Source: an uncultured beta proteobacterium
GTDB lineage: Bacteria > Pseudomonadota > Gammaproteobacteria > Burkholderiales > Burkholderiaceae
Length of the DNA: 64,000 bases
Assembly (NCBI GenBank): GCA_903871735.1
Contig: CAIQHU010000080.1
Span: 1-64,000, forward strand
Direction: 5' to 3'
In this document: positions 16,883-25,102 of the stretch, piece after piece
Numbering within the stretch: position 1 is the first letter of the stretch
Layout: each line of letters starts with the position of its first letter
Program-made: the position numbers and the translations under genes
Notes under the pieces: model-generated
Seen by the model: the letters and a program-made list of their open reading frames with translations, nothing else
The model's database searches: none
What the model was told of the DNA's origin: nothing

Positions 16883-17740
16883 ATGAAAATTTCTAAAATA
16901 TATATCTTTTTGATCGGTATTACACTCAGTTTCGCACTCATTATTCCAATAAGTGCTCAAAATCGTTTTGATGTTGGCGATGATAAATACACCCCCAGTA
17001 TGGGCCAGAGTGGAAAAGATGTCATTTGGATACCGACGGGTAATGATTTAGTAAGCTCCATGCTAAAAATTGCTGAAGTGACGCCAAAAGATCTTGTCTA
17101 CGATCTGGGCGCAGGGGATGGAAAAATTGCGATTGCCGCAGCTAAAGAGTTTGGGGCGAATGCTATTGGTATTGAGTTTAACCCTGATATGGCTGCCCTA
17201 GCGCAAAGAAATGCTAATCGAGCCGGTGTGGGTAATAAAGTGAAGATTATTAATGGTGATATTTTTGTTGAGGATTTTAGCAAGGCAACGGTAGTTACGC
17301 TGTACCTGTTACCCCACCTCAATATCAAACTTCGTCCAATCATCCTGAATATGAAACCAGGTACTCGAATCGCTTCGCATGCTTTTAATATGGGGGACTG
17401 GGAACCTGATAAAGAAATAGATAGCAGTATGGCTAGAGGCTATTTTTGGGTTGTCCCAGCCAAAGTTGAAGGTAATTGGGCGCTCACGGGTATCGAACCA
17501 CAAAGTAAAGTGGTTCTTAACCTCGCGCAACGATATCAAAAAATTGGAGGTGTACTTACTATCGGTAACACATCTCAATCAATCCTGAATGCCCAAATTA
17601 GTGGAGATAAATTAAGCTTTGGCTATATTGATCGAAATCAGCAATTTCATACAGCAATAGTTAAAGTTAATGGCTCAGAATTGATAGGCCATAACAAAGG
17701 CGAGAACTCCGATAATGAAATTGTAGGTAAACGCTTCTAA
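16883..17740 (+). CDS. Exported protein with class I SAM-methyltransferase fold
   Basis: This 285-residue protein has an N-terminal signal peptide (KISKIYIFLIGITLSFALIIPISAQ). The methyltransferase core follows: motif I VYDLGAGDGK, IGIEFNP for the ribose-binding acidic position, NGDIF, and TLYLLPHLNIKLRP. The C-terminal 90 residues look beta-rich. Proteins with this combination of export signal and methyltransferase core occur in other proteobacteria, but their substrate is not known to me and SAM is not expected in the periplasm. The signal could instead act as a membrane anchor. It stands alone, downstream of tRNA-Arg on the opposite strand. Confidence 0.8.
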   Translation: MKISKIYIFLIGITLSFALIIPISAQNRFDVGDDKYTPSMGQSGKDVIWIPTGNDLVSSMLKIAEVTPKDLVYDLGAGDGKIAIAAAKEFGANAIGIEFNPDMAALAQRNANRAGVGNKVKIINGDIFVEDFSKATVVTLYLLPHLNIKLRPIILNMKPGTRIASHAFNMGDWEPDKEIDSSMARGYFWVVPAKVEGNWALTGIEPQSKVVLNLAQRYQKIGGVLTIGNTSQSILNAQISGDKLSFGYIDRNQQFHTAIVKVNGSELIGHNKGENSDNEIVGKRF

Positions 17741-18348
17741 CTAAAATAGCTTACCGTATGGATACCTTCAGACTAGGAGACTTTGCTAGTCTGGATAATG
17801 TCTATCCTTATGATCCTTCAGCATGCCCAGCTGATGAACGCTACTGGTAATGGCCTCGCCGAATACTACTTGGCTTATATCGATTTTGATCATCGGTAAA
17901 ACATCAACTTCCTTGCTCGAGAGAAAGCTGTTTCATCATTTCTAAATGATTTTTTGGGGTATTTGAATGTCTTTCGCTTTTGCTAGTTTCGCTTGATCTG
18001 CCAGGATAATGGAGCTCTAATGGCTTTTTCGATAATGCTCTACTAGTAAATGATTCTATTTTGCCAGAACAGGATTGCCAGTAATGGATAGAATAGCGAT
18101 GATTATTTGACTAATGGATTTAGTTGTGAGCATACCTGATTAACGTATCAAGTATTCGCAAGGTTTACAGGCATATCTTAGAAGTGTCTAATGAATATGA
18201 ATTATGAGAAGGCTACTGTGAGTAGCAACTAATTTCTTAAATATTACCTCCTCATGACATCTCATACATAAGAAATCTGCCAACACAAATTAATTTGATT
18301 TAAAGGCCTGCATAGATTAAAGTTAAAAGATTGAAAAAAAGAGCTTTT
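17741..18348. other. Gene-poor stretch with possible decayed coding sequence
   Basis: No supported gene. An 8-bp stem (CAGACTAG with CTAGTCTG, 17769-17793) follows the methyltransferase gene but lacks a T-run. On the minus strand, roughly 18030 down to 17786, one frame reads protein-like (ILADQAKLAKAKDIQIP, then VLPMIKIDISQVVFGEA) but is broken by three stops around 17935-17945. This may be a decayed gene, though the family was not recognised. The 18100-18348 part shows nothing but AT-rich DNA. Confidence 0.3.
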
Positions 18349-18388
18349 AATGTAGCGTTCACTAAATTTTAATGTATCATTCACTAAA
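18349..18388 (+). promoter_or_regulatory. 18-bp direct repeat pair upstream of nadC-type gene
   Basis: AATGTAGCGTTCACTAAA (18349-18366) and AATGTATCATTCACTAAA (18371-18388) match at 16 of 18 positions with centres 22 bp apart, i.e. on the same helical face. They lie 86 bp upstream of the nadC-type ATG, where an activator or repressor pair would bind. A TetR-type regulator is encoded 5 kb away but no similar site was seen at its own region. Confidence 0.45.
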
Positions 18389-18473
18389 CAAATTAATAAT
18401 TAATGATCCATCCATCTAATTATTGAAGGTAATTTATAGTATCTTTCATATTTACATCGATAAAGGAATCCTT

Positions 18474-19304
18474 ATGTACGATATATTTCAAACAGAAAAA
18501 CTCATCGAACTTTGGCTGACAGAGGATATCGGACATTGCGACTTAACAGTCCAACTCATGATCCCAGAAGATGCCTTGGGAACTTTTTATATGAATGCAA
18601 GAGAACCCATGTACATTGCCGGTTTAGATGTGGCAGCGCGGGTTTTTTGTAAGTATGATTCACGACTGCAAGTAACTCGCCATGTCAAAGATGGCGATCA
18701 GGTTCAAAAGGGAACCAAATTATTGACGGTTACCGGACCAGCGCGCAGTATTCTTACTGCCGAACGCCCTGCCCTCAATATTGCTCAGCGACTCTGCGGT
18801 ATTGCGACCGAAACTGCGCGCTATAACGCTGAAATTCAAGGAACTAAGGCCCGTTTAATCGATTCACGTAAAACTACACCAGGCTTGCGAATGCTTGAAA
18901 AACATGCCGTCGTTTGTGGCGGTGGACTCAATCACCGCTTAGGACTAGATAGTGGTGTAATGCTCAAAGATAACCATATTGTGATTGCCGGTAGTATCTT
19001 CAAGGCAGTTGCTAGTGCGCGTAAATTACTTCCTATCCTAACTAAAATTGAAGTAGAGTGTGACCGTATTGACCAAGTAATAGAGGCACTAGAGGCTGGT
19101 GCGGATGTGATTATGCTAGACAATATGTCGCTCGAAGATATGGCAAAATCCGTAGAAATTGTCGCAGGTAAAGCGAAAATAGAGGCTTCTGGTGGCATCC
19201 ATATCAAAACGATCCAAGCCATTGCAAAAACTGGTGTGGACTATATTTCTACAAGCAAGATTACCCAAGCTGCACCTCCAGTCGATATCGGTCTTGACGA
19301 CTAA
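18474..19304 (+). CDS. nadC: Nicotinate-nucleotide pyrophosphorylase (quinolinate phosphoribosyltransferase)
   Basis: This 276-residue type II phosphoribosyltransferase would make nicotinate mononucleotide, CO2 and PPi from quinolinate and PRPP. Visible are ERPALNIAQRLCGIAT, the substrate motif DSRKTTPGLRMLEKHAV, GGGLNHRLGL with KDNH, and the PRPP-side IEASGGI. KTTPG separates it from ModD proteins. The start at 18474 has AAAGGA upstream; an earlier in-frame start at 18423 has none. There is no nadA or nadB in the window. It is followed after 25 bp by a kinase-phosphorylase fusion that could supply or recycle PRPP, and it lies next to a nicotinate degradation island. A catabolic role converting quinolinate is therefore as plausible as NAD synthesis. 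Confidence 0.88.
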   Translation: MYDIFQTEKLIELWLTEDIGHCDLTVQLMIPEDALGTFYMNAREPMYIAGLDVAARVFCKYDSRLQVTRHVKDGDQVQKGTKLLTVTGPARSILTAERPALNIAQRLCGIATETARYNAEIQGTKARLIDSRKTTPGLRMLEKHAVVCGGGLNHRLGLDSGVMLKDNHIVIAGSIFKAVASARKLLPILTKIEVECDRIDQVIEALEAGADVIMLDNMSLEDMAKSVEIVAGKAKIEASGGIHIKTIQAIAKTGVDYISTSKITQAAPPVDIGLDD

Positions 19305-19329
19305 TTAGTTCGATTGATAAAAATAAACC

Positions 19330-21114
19330 ATGCAACCAGGCAAGTTCTTTTTTGTCGTTGGACCAAGTGGTAGTGGCAAGGATAGCCTCATCTCTGGGGT
19401 GATGCCCTTACTCCCTAACAATCAATTTCTTGTGGCGCGCCGTGTTATTACCCGTCAAGCGCTGCTGCATACTGAGGACCATGATAGTTGTAGTCCGGCA
19501 GAGTTCTTAGAACGTGAGATCAGTGGTGATTTCATCATCACTTGGCAAGCCCACGGCCTCCACTATGGGTTACCATCCTCTCTTCTCAATGCCATTGAAC
19601 AAGGCGTACATGTCATTGCTAATGGTTCTCGTAGCATGGTTCATTTACTCCAAGAGAAAGTACCCCATCTTTGTGTCATCGAGGTTAATGCGCCGATTGA
19701 AGTTCTTCGCATGCGTCTAAGTTCTCGGGAACGAGAAACTCCAGAAGAAATTGAGAAGCGCTTAACAAGAGCGTCTTTACCCCTACCTGCTGGAATATCC
19801 AGCTTTAAAATCAATAACAACCATAGTTTAGGAATCGGGATTAGTCGACTCAAAGCAATACTCCTTTGTAATCTAGAGTCAACCGACAAACTCCAACAAG
19901 ATTTATACCAAAAAATTTGTGGGAAAAGCTTAAATCGTGCATCCTACAGCCAACTCATACCAGCAATTATTCAAAAAAAGTTTTCTTTTGATGATGCGCA
20001 AACTTTTTTAATTGCCTGTACAGAACATTTAACCGAAGATGAAATTGTCTCTATTGCGCATGCCCGAACCTTTAATTATCCAAGAGTCGCTTGGGGGAAA
20101 TCCATCGTAGTCGATAAGCACTCTCTTGGTGGCATTATAGGTAATCGCGTCTCACTAGTAGTCATACCAATCATTGCAGCATTTGGATTACTCATACCAA
20201 AAACTTCATCGCGCGCAATTACATCTGCTTCTGGCACAGCGGATACGATGGAAGTCCTTGCTAAAGTAGATCTCAATTTTGATGAAGTAAAAGCTTGTGT
20301 ACAGGCCACGAATGGTTGTATTACCTGGAACGGCAAATTAAATCACTCATTATTGGACGACGCTATTAATCCAATTACGAAATCTTATGGTTTAGATTCG
20401 CGTAAATGGTCGGTAGCATCTATTTTGTCAAAAAAATATACCGCCGGCTCTACCCACATCGTCATCGATGTACCTTATAGCTCTAGTGCAAAGGTTAAAA
20501 CTCAGCAGGAAGCGGTCGAACTAGCGCACTTATTTGAACACGTTGGTAAGGAAATCGGCTTAATCGTTAAAGCCTTTCCTACAGATGGTGATCTACCTAT
20601 TGGGATGGGTATTGGCCCCGCTCTAGAGGCAAGAGATGTTTTACAAGTTCTAGCGAATGACCCTAAGGCATCGATCCCATTACTAGAAAAATCCTTATTT
20701 TTTGCAGCGCATATTCTTGCGTTTGACCCAAGTATTGGTAATTTTGATGCTGGCTATCAATTAGCCAAAAAATTACTCGAGTCCGGCGCTGCCCTGAAAA
20801 AAATGGAGGCAATCATCAACTTCCAAGGAAAAATACCCGCCCAAGAATTAAAAATTTACACATTAGAAGTCACTGCTGAGAGTAACGGACGGGTCCAAAA
20901 AATTGATGGTGGAATTATTTCTGATATCGCGCGCCACTGTGGTGCACCAGTCCTCAAGTTAGCCGGTGTCGACTTAAAAAAACTACCCGGAGATGAGGTA
21001 CTTCAAGGCGAACCTTTATATCTCATACAGAGTACTGATCTTGAAAAACTACAAGATGCGCATCAAAAAGCCTTGAGAAACTCAGGATTTGTCATGGCAT
21101 CATTAACTACTTAA
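19330..21114 (+). CDS. Fusion of ribose-1,5-bisphosphokinase (PhnN) and AMP/thymidine phosphorylase-type enzyme
   Basis: This 594-residue two-domain protein joins two enzyme types. Residues 1-185 are PhnN-like: P-loop GPSGSGKDS (11-19), RRVITRQ, and a guanylate-kinase-like RLSSRERETPEEIEKRL lid; PhnN turns ribose 1,5-bisphosphate + ATP into PRPP. Residues about 190-594 match nucleoside/nucleotide phosphorylases of the AMP phosphorylase branch: KHSLGG (263-268), LLIPKTSSRAITSASGTADTMEVL (289-310), and the C-terminal barrel-sandwich domain. AMP phosphorylase yields base + ribose 1,5-bisphosphate, which is exactly the PhnN substrate, so the fusion would channel a nucleoside monophosphate to PRPP. 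PhnN seems to replace the short N-terminal domain of archaeal enzymes. Two substrates are possible: AMP-type nucleotides, or nicotinate mononucleotide from the adjacent nadC product. No phosphonate genes are nearby. Confidence 0.87.
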   Translation: MQPGKFFFVVGPSGSGKDSLISGVMPLLPNNQFLVARRVITRQALLHTEDHDSCSPAEFLEREISGDFIITWQAHGLHYGLPSSLLNAIEQGVHVIANGSRSMVHLLQEKVPHLCVIEVNAPIEVLRMRLSSRERETPEEIEKRLTRASLPLPAGISSFKINNNHSLGIGISRLKAILLCNLESTDKLQQDLYQKICGKSLNRASYSQLIPAIIQKKFSFDDAQTFLIACTEHLTEDEIVSIAHARTFNYPRVAWGKSIVVDKHSLGGIIGNRVSLVVIPIIAAFGLLIPKTSSRAITSASGTADTMEVLAKVDLNFDEVKACVQATNGCITWNGKLNHSLLDDAINPITKSYGLDSRKWSVASILSKKYTAGSTHIVIDVPYSSSAKVKTQQEAVELAHLFEHVGKEIGLIVKAFPTDGDLPIGMGIGPALEARDVLQVLANDPKASIPLLEKSLFFAAHILAFDPSIGNFDAGYQLAKKLLESGAALKKMEAIINFQGKIPAQELKIYTLEVTAESNGRVQKIDGGIISDIARHCGAPVLKLAGVDLKKLPGDEVLQGEPLYLIQSTDLEKLQDAHQKALRNSGFVMASLTT

Positions 21115-21308
21115 TATCAACCGCCCACCTCCTCGCATTCAAGGCCATAAGGACTGTTCGACATGTATGATGTGACAAAGGATTCATTCACCATATTGAT
21201 AAAATATCACCTACAACCATAATGAAGCATGCTAAGATTAATCCTTATAAAACTCATCCCAAAAACCACGCCTGCATTCTTTAAAATTGACTGTACTGAG
21301 GAGCTAAA

Positions 21309-22304
21309 ATGAATTACTGGTTCAATAAAAAAATAATGATGGCATCGACTTTATGGATGCTCACTTCTCTAATGACTTCTGTGTCCTTAGCGCAAGAACC
21401 CATCAGCCAATTTCCGAGTAAACCCATCACAATTGTTGTTAACTTTCCGGTGGGAGGTGGCACAGATATCCTAGCACGCATACTAGGGAACTACTTCACA
21501 GAATCTTTTGGTCAGCCTGCAATTGTTGAAAACCGCGCTGGAGCAAGTGGTAACGTCGGTGCTAAGCATGTTGCAGACAAACCGTCTGATGGTTATTCTT
21601 TATTAATGGTGAATAGTTCTTACGCAATTAATCCTGGCGTATTTACCAGCATGCCGTTTGATCCTAAAAAAGACCTCACTCCGATTATTAATGTGGCCTT
21701 TATTCCTTCAGTTTTGGTAGTTCCCGCTGATTCACCTTATAAAAATCTAACAGCCCTCATTACAGCAGCTAAACCGACCAAGAATGAGGTGTCTTTTGGC
21801 TCCTGTGGCAATGGCACACCCCAACATTTGGCTGGCGCAATCCTCAATATCAATGCGAAAACACATATTACACATATTCCGTATGGTGGCTGCGGGCCAG
21901 CACTTCGAGACGTTCTTGGCGGGCAAATTCCAATGGCAATTATTACCGCGTCAAGCGCAGCAGCTCAAATTAAAGCAGGTAAATTAATCGCACTAGCAAT
22001 TACGTCAGCCGAAAGAACTCTCCAGTTACCTAATATCCCAACAGTTGCAGAACAAGGCTATCCAGGATATCAAATGAATCAGTGGCATGGTTTGCTAGTG
22101 CCAGCAGATACTCCTGTAGCACTGCAAGCAAAATTGTATGAACGTCTACTAAAGATAGTTCAATTGCCTGAAGTAAAAGAAAAGCTAATATCCATTGGCT
22201 ACACGCCAGCCTATGATAATCCAACTACCTTTAAGAAAATTGTTCATGATGATATCGATCGCTTCTCAAATCTAACAAAATCTATCGGGCTTAAGTTAGA
22301 TTAA
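21309..22304 (+). CDS. Bug/TctC-family periplasmic binding protein
   Basis: This 331-residue protein has a signal peptide ending near SVSLAQE, then FPSKPITIVVNFPVGGGTDI, ENRAGASGNVG and HIPYGGCGPAL. Two positions that are usually Ser or Gly in ligand loops are Cys here (GSCGNG and GGCG). GAGGAG lies 6 bases before the ATG. It is 195 bp after the fusion gene and convergent with the enamidase. Some Bug proteins bind nicotinate or nicotinamide (Bug27 of Bordetella pertussis), so a pyridine carboxylate such as quinolinate or nicotinate is a reasonable ligand guess here. Confidence 0.87.
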   Translation: MNYWFNKKIMMASTLWMLTSLMTSVSLAQEPISQFPSKPITIVVNFPVGGGTDILARILGNYFTESFGQPAIVENRAGASGNVGAKHVADKPSDGYSLLMVNSSYAINPGVFTSMPFDPKKDLTPIINVAFIPSVLVVPADSPYKNLTALITAAKPTKNEVSFGSCGNGTPQHLAGAILNINAKTHITHIPYGGCGPALRDVLGGQIPMAIITASSAAAQIKAGKLIALAITSAERTLQLPNIPTVAEQGYPGYQMNQWHGLLVPADTPVALQAKLYERLLKIVQLPEVKEKLISIGYTPAYDNPTTFKKIVHDDIDRFSNLTKSIGLKLD

Positions 22305-22379
22305 TCGATTAGTGAGTGCAATGCGCATACCTAGACAATAGTCACCATGCCCCTAGATGAATGCCCTATCTCAATCATT

Positions 22380-23573
22380 TTAATGTGTAAGGACTTCAGG
22401 AACTTGAGTGGCTGGTGGGGTGTTACGACTTCGACCACACCGCACAATACCGTCAATCATGACCATCCCAACACCTGGTATGTCACCGAGCTGAATACTT
22501 TCTAACAAGGTTTTTCCACTCGTGTGCTGAGCACGGTCCATAAATACCAAGTCGGCGCTTCGACCAACCTCTACAAAGCCCACATTGAGTTGTCGAATCG
22601 TAGCAGTATTTCCAGTTGCAAAACAAAATACTAGTTCTGCAGGAATAGACGCCATACTAGAAATAAATGCTATCAAACGCAAAATCCCTAGTGGCTGAAC
22701 ACCTGATCCTGCTGGGCCATCTGTACCTAAAATGACACGATGTAAACACTTTAACTGTAGCGCCGCCTGAGCGGCCGCTATCGCTACTTTTTCATTACCG
22801 TTATGAACGATTTCTATAGCACGAGAGGACTTTTCGCAAAGCTCACAAACATCTTTTTCTGGCAAAGAAGTGTGCCCTCCATTAATATGGCCAATCACAT
22901 CGGCATCTGCTTCTAATATCACATCTTTGTCAATCAAACCAGATCCAGGTATGGATGGTCCACCCGTATGAATGGTACTCTGTATACCATATTTTCTTGC
23001 CCATGAAACCATTTCACGGGCCTCATAACCAGCCTTGACGGACCCTAAACCGACTTCACCAAGTAGCTTCACTCCGGCCTCAGAGAGCTCTTTAAAATCA
23101 CTCTCCACCATTCCTTTTTCAATAATAGGAGCACCAGCAAGAACCTTGACTCCATTTGGTCGAAAATTGTCAAAGGATCTTTGAGCAGTAATTGCCAAAG
23201 CTTTTACCCCAACAATATCTTTAGGACGACCAGGCAAATGCACTTCACCTGCAGAAATCATCGTCGTAATACCACCATGCATGGTCGACTCAATCCATCC
23301 TAATTGATTTTGACGTGGTGTCCAATCACCAAAAACGGGATGCACATGACTATCAATCAAACCTGGGGCAACGCAAGTTTGATGCACATCAATAACAGTT
23401 TTCGCATTACTGGTATCTAACTCCGAAAATTTACCAATCGATTGAATGAAACCATCATGCACCACAATCGTATCTGCGTCTAATATTGGATGATCAATAT
23501 TCCCAGAAAGCAATAGTCCAATATTTTTAATAACTACCTTACCTGATTTACCATCAGAGACAATATCAGCCAT
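22380..23573 (-). CDS. ena: Enamidase (tetrahydro-6-oxonicotinate hydrolase)
   Basis: This 397-residue cyclic amidohydrolase resembles, as I recall it, the enamidase of Eubacterium barkeri throughout, including VVIKNIG, GGITTMISAGEVHLPGRPKD, EVGLGSVK, IHTGGPSIPGS, GHINGGHT and the RNTPPA tail. Metal ligands are visible: H76 and H78 (HVH), bridging E173, H202, H229 and D285. The reaction is 1,4,5,6-tetrahydro-6-oxonicotinate to (S)-2-formylglutarate and ammonia. It is last in the minus-strand unit FNR-type reductase, TetR, enamidase, divergent from the 6-hydroxynicotinate reductase genes. The two enzymes are consecutive steps, which confirms the pathway. Other dihydroorotase-like functions are less likely given the specific motifs. 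Confidence 0.88.
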   Translation of the reverse strand: MADIVSDGKSGKVVIKNIGLLLSGNIDHPILDADTIVVHDGFIQSIGKFSELDTSNAKTVIDVHQTCVAPGLIDSHVHPVFGDWTPRQNQLGWIESTMHGGITTMISAGEVHLPGRPKDIVGVKALAITAQRSFDNFRPNGVKVLAGAPIIEKGMVESDFKELSEAGVKLLGEVGLGSVKAGYEAREMVSWARKYGIQSTIHTGGPSIPGSGLIDKDVILEADADVIGHINGGHTSLPEKDVCELCEKSSRAIEIVHNGNEKVAIAAAQAALQLKCLHRVILGTDGPAGSGVQPLGILRLIAFISSMASIPAELVFCFATGNTATIRQLNVGFVEVGRSADLVFMDRAQHTSGKTLLESIQLGDIPGVGMVMIDGIVRCGRSRNTPPATQVPEVLTH

Positions 23574-23606
23574 GTTTTATTCCTTTAAAGTAAAGAAAAC
23601 GTTGAA

Positions 23607-24290
23607 TCATTTCTTCGATTGTTGATGGACTAGTGAAACCGTTCGCAAAACAACATCGTCAATAAAACTTCCCCAATGGGCTAGTTTTTCCTTAGTAGTT
23701 ATTTTTTCACCTAAAAAAGCCGAAAGCGTATATCGATTGGAAAGATAAAAATATCCCATAGATGCAATCAATAAATAAATATCGCGCGCAGCAATGTCCT
23801 GTCGAAAAATTCCCATACTTTTTCCCTTCTCAAGTACAGTCGCTACGACTGAAATAGCTGGAGAAGAGTATTGCTTTGTTTCACGAGATTTAGAAATCAT
23901 CTCGCCACGATGTAAGTTCTCATTATTTAACAGTGTGATAAATTCTGGATGTTTTTGATAATAATTCCATATAAAACGCGCCACTTCTTCTAATGCTTCT
24001 ACTGGCTTTTCAATATTTAACTTAATTTTGGCTTCGGCCTCATTAAAACGCTTATAGATTTCTTGAATAGCCGCAATATATAAGCCTTGCTTACTCCCAA
24101 AATAATAGTAAATCATCCGATCATGGGATTTAGCCAACTTCGATATTTTCTCGGTACTTCCCCCCTCATAGCCATAAATAGAAAAAACCTCTATTGCAGC
24201 CTTTAAAATTTGTTGTCGAGTCGCAATGGCAGAAAGACCCCGAACACCTATCAATTTTTCTTTCGTCGCAGTTCGCACCCTAGAAGTCAT
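23607..24290 (-). CDS. TetR-family transcriptional regulator
   Basis: This 227-residue regulator has an N-terminal helix-turn-helix: RQQILKAAIEVFSIYGYEGGSTEKISKLAK, then the recognition helix segment MIYYYFGSKQGLYIAAI. The rest is an all-helical ligand domain. It lies between the FNR-type reductase (5-bp gap) and enamidase (33-bp gap), so it very likely controls the nicotinate island, perhaps sensing 6-hydroxynicotinate. NicS, the regulator of nicAB in Pseudomonas putida, is also a TetR protein, which fits. The likely operator region is the shared spacer at 25070-25366. Confidence 0.88.
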   Translation of the reverse strand: MTSRVRTATKEKLIGVRGLSAIATRQQILKAAIEVFSIYGYEGGSTEKISKLAKSHDRMIYYYFGSKQGLYIAAIQEIYKRFNEAEAKIKLNIEKPVEALEEVARFIWNYYQKHPEFITLLNNENLHRGEMISKSRETKQYSSPAISVVATVLEKGKSMGIFRQDIAARDIYLLIASMGYFYLSNRYTLSAFLGEKITTKEKLAHWGSFIDDVVLRTVSLVHQQSKK

Positions 24291-24295
24291 CTGAG

Positions 24296-25069
24296 TTATT
24301 GTTCAGCAAAGGCTTTTTCAATCACGAAATCTCCAGGAATCGTGGTATTACCTTCCTTAAATTGTCTTGCTTCAAGCATTTTCTTGATATCTTTGAGGAA
24401 TTCGTTACTCCCGCAAATCATCACTCGATCATTTTTTTGATCCAAATCAGGTAAGCCAATGTCTCGCGTAAGTTTATTCGTTTCAATTAAGTGCGTAATA
24501 CGCCCCATATGATGATAATTTTCCCGAGTTACTGTAGGGTAATAAATAAACTGTGAAGATACCATCTCACCTAAAAACTCATGTTGTGGCAACTCAGTCG
24601 TTAAATAATCGTGATAAGCTAGTTCATTGACCTCTCGCACACAGTGCACGAGGATAATCTTTTCAAATTTTTCATAGGTATCAGGGTCCCGAATAACACT
24701 CATAAAAGGTGCCAGGCCTGTACCGGTCGATAATAGATATAAGTTCTTGCCGGGAATTAAATAGTCAATGAGTAAAGTTCCAGTGGGTTTTTTACCAACA
24801 ATGATGCTATCCCCGACTTGAATATCTTTTAGTTTGGAGGTCAAAGGACCATCCTCTACTTTAATACTCAGAAATTCAAGATGCTCCTCATAATTTGGGC
24901 TTGCAATACTATAGGCTCTTAATAAAGGCTTATTGTTCGACATCAAACCAATCATCGTAAAGTGCCCATTGCTAAACCTCAGGGCTTGATCACGAGTCGT
25001 AGTGAAAGAAAAAAGGCGATCAGTCCAGTGATGGACTGAGAGGACCGTTGCCTCAAGAAATGCACTCAT
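24296..25069 (-). CDS. Ferredoxin-NADP+ reductase (Fpr type)
   Basis: This 257-residue FAD flavoprotein of the bacterial Fpr family shows the FAD motif LRAYSIASP, the NADP-site GTGLAPFMSVI, CGSNEFL, and the family C-terminal end GDFVIEKAF. It moves electrons between NADPH and ferredoxin or flavodoxin. It heads the minus-strand unit with the TetR and enamidase genes. Its position 297 bp from, and divergent to, the 6-hydroxynicotinate reductase suggests that it supplies the low-potential electrons that reductase needs. No ferredoxin gene lies beside it; the nearest is fdx of the isc group. A general oxidative-stress role is the alternative. Confidence 0.88.
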   Translation of the reverse strand: MSAFLEATVLSVHHWTDRLFSFTTTRDQALRFSNGHFTMIGLMSNNKPLLRAYSIASPNYEEHLEFLSIKVEDGPLTSKLKDIQVGDSIIVGKKPTGTLLIDYLIPGKNLYLLSTGTGLAPFMSVIRDPDTYEKFEKIILVHCVREVNELAYHDYLTTELPQHEFLGEMVSSQFIYYPTVTRENYHHMGRITHLIETNKLTRDIGLPDLDQKNDRVMICGSNEFLKDIKKMLEARQFKEGNTTIPGDFVIEKAFAEQ

Positions 25070-25102
25070 AAATACTCAATTCATTTAAAAAATAATTGGA
25101 TG

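Noticed and set aside
17758..17850. 30-codon open frame after the methyltransferase gene
   Set aside because: Too short, no ribosome site, no recognisable family; overlaps the hairpin at 17769-17793.
18474..19304. ModD (molybdenum transport-associated) identity for the nadC-type gene
   Set aside because: KTTPG and the GGGLNHRLGL-KDNH block are typical of NadC, and no molybdate transport genes are nearby.
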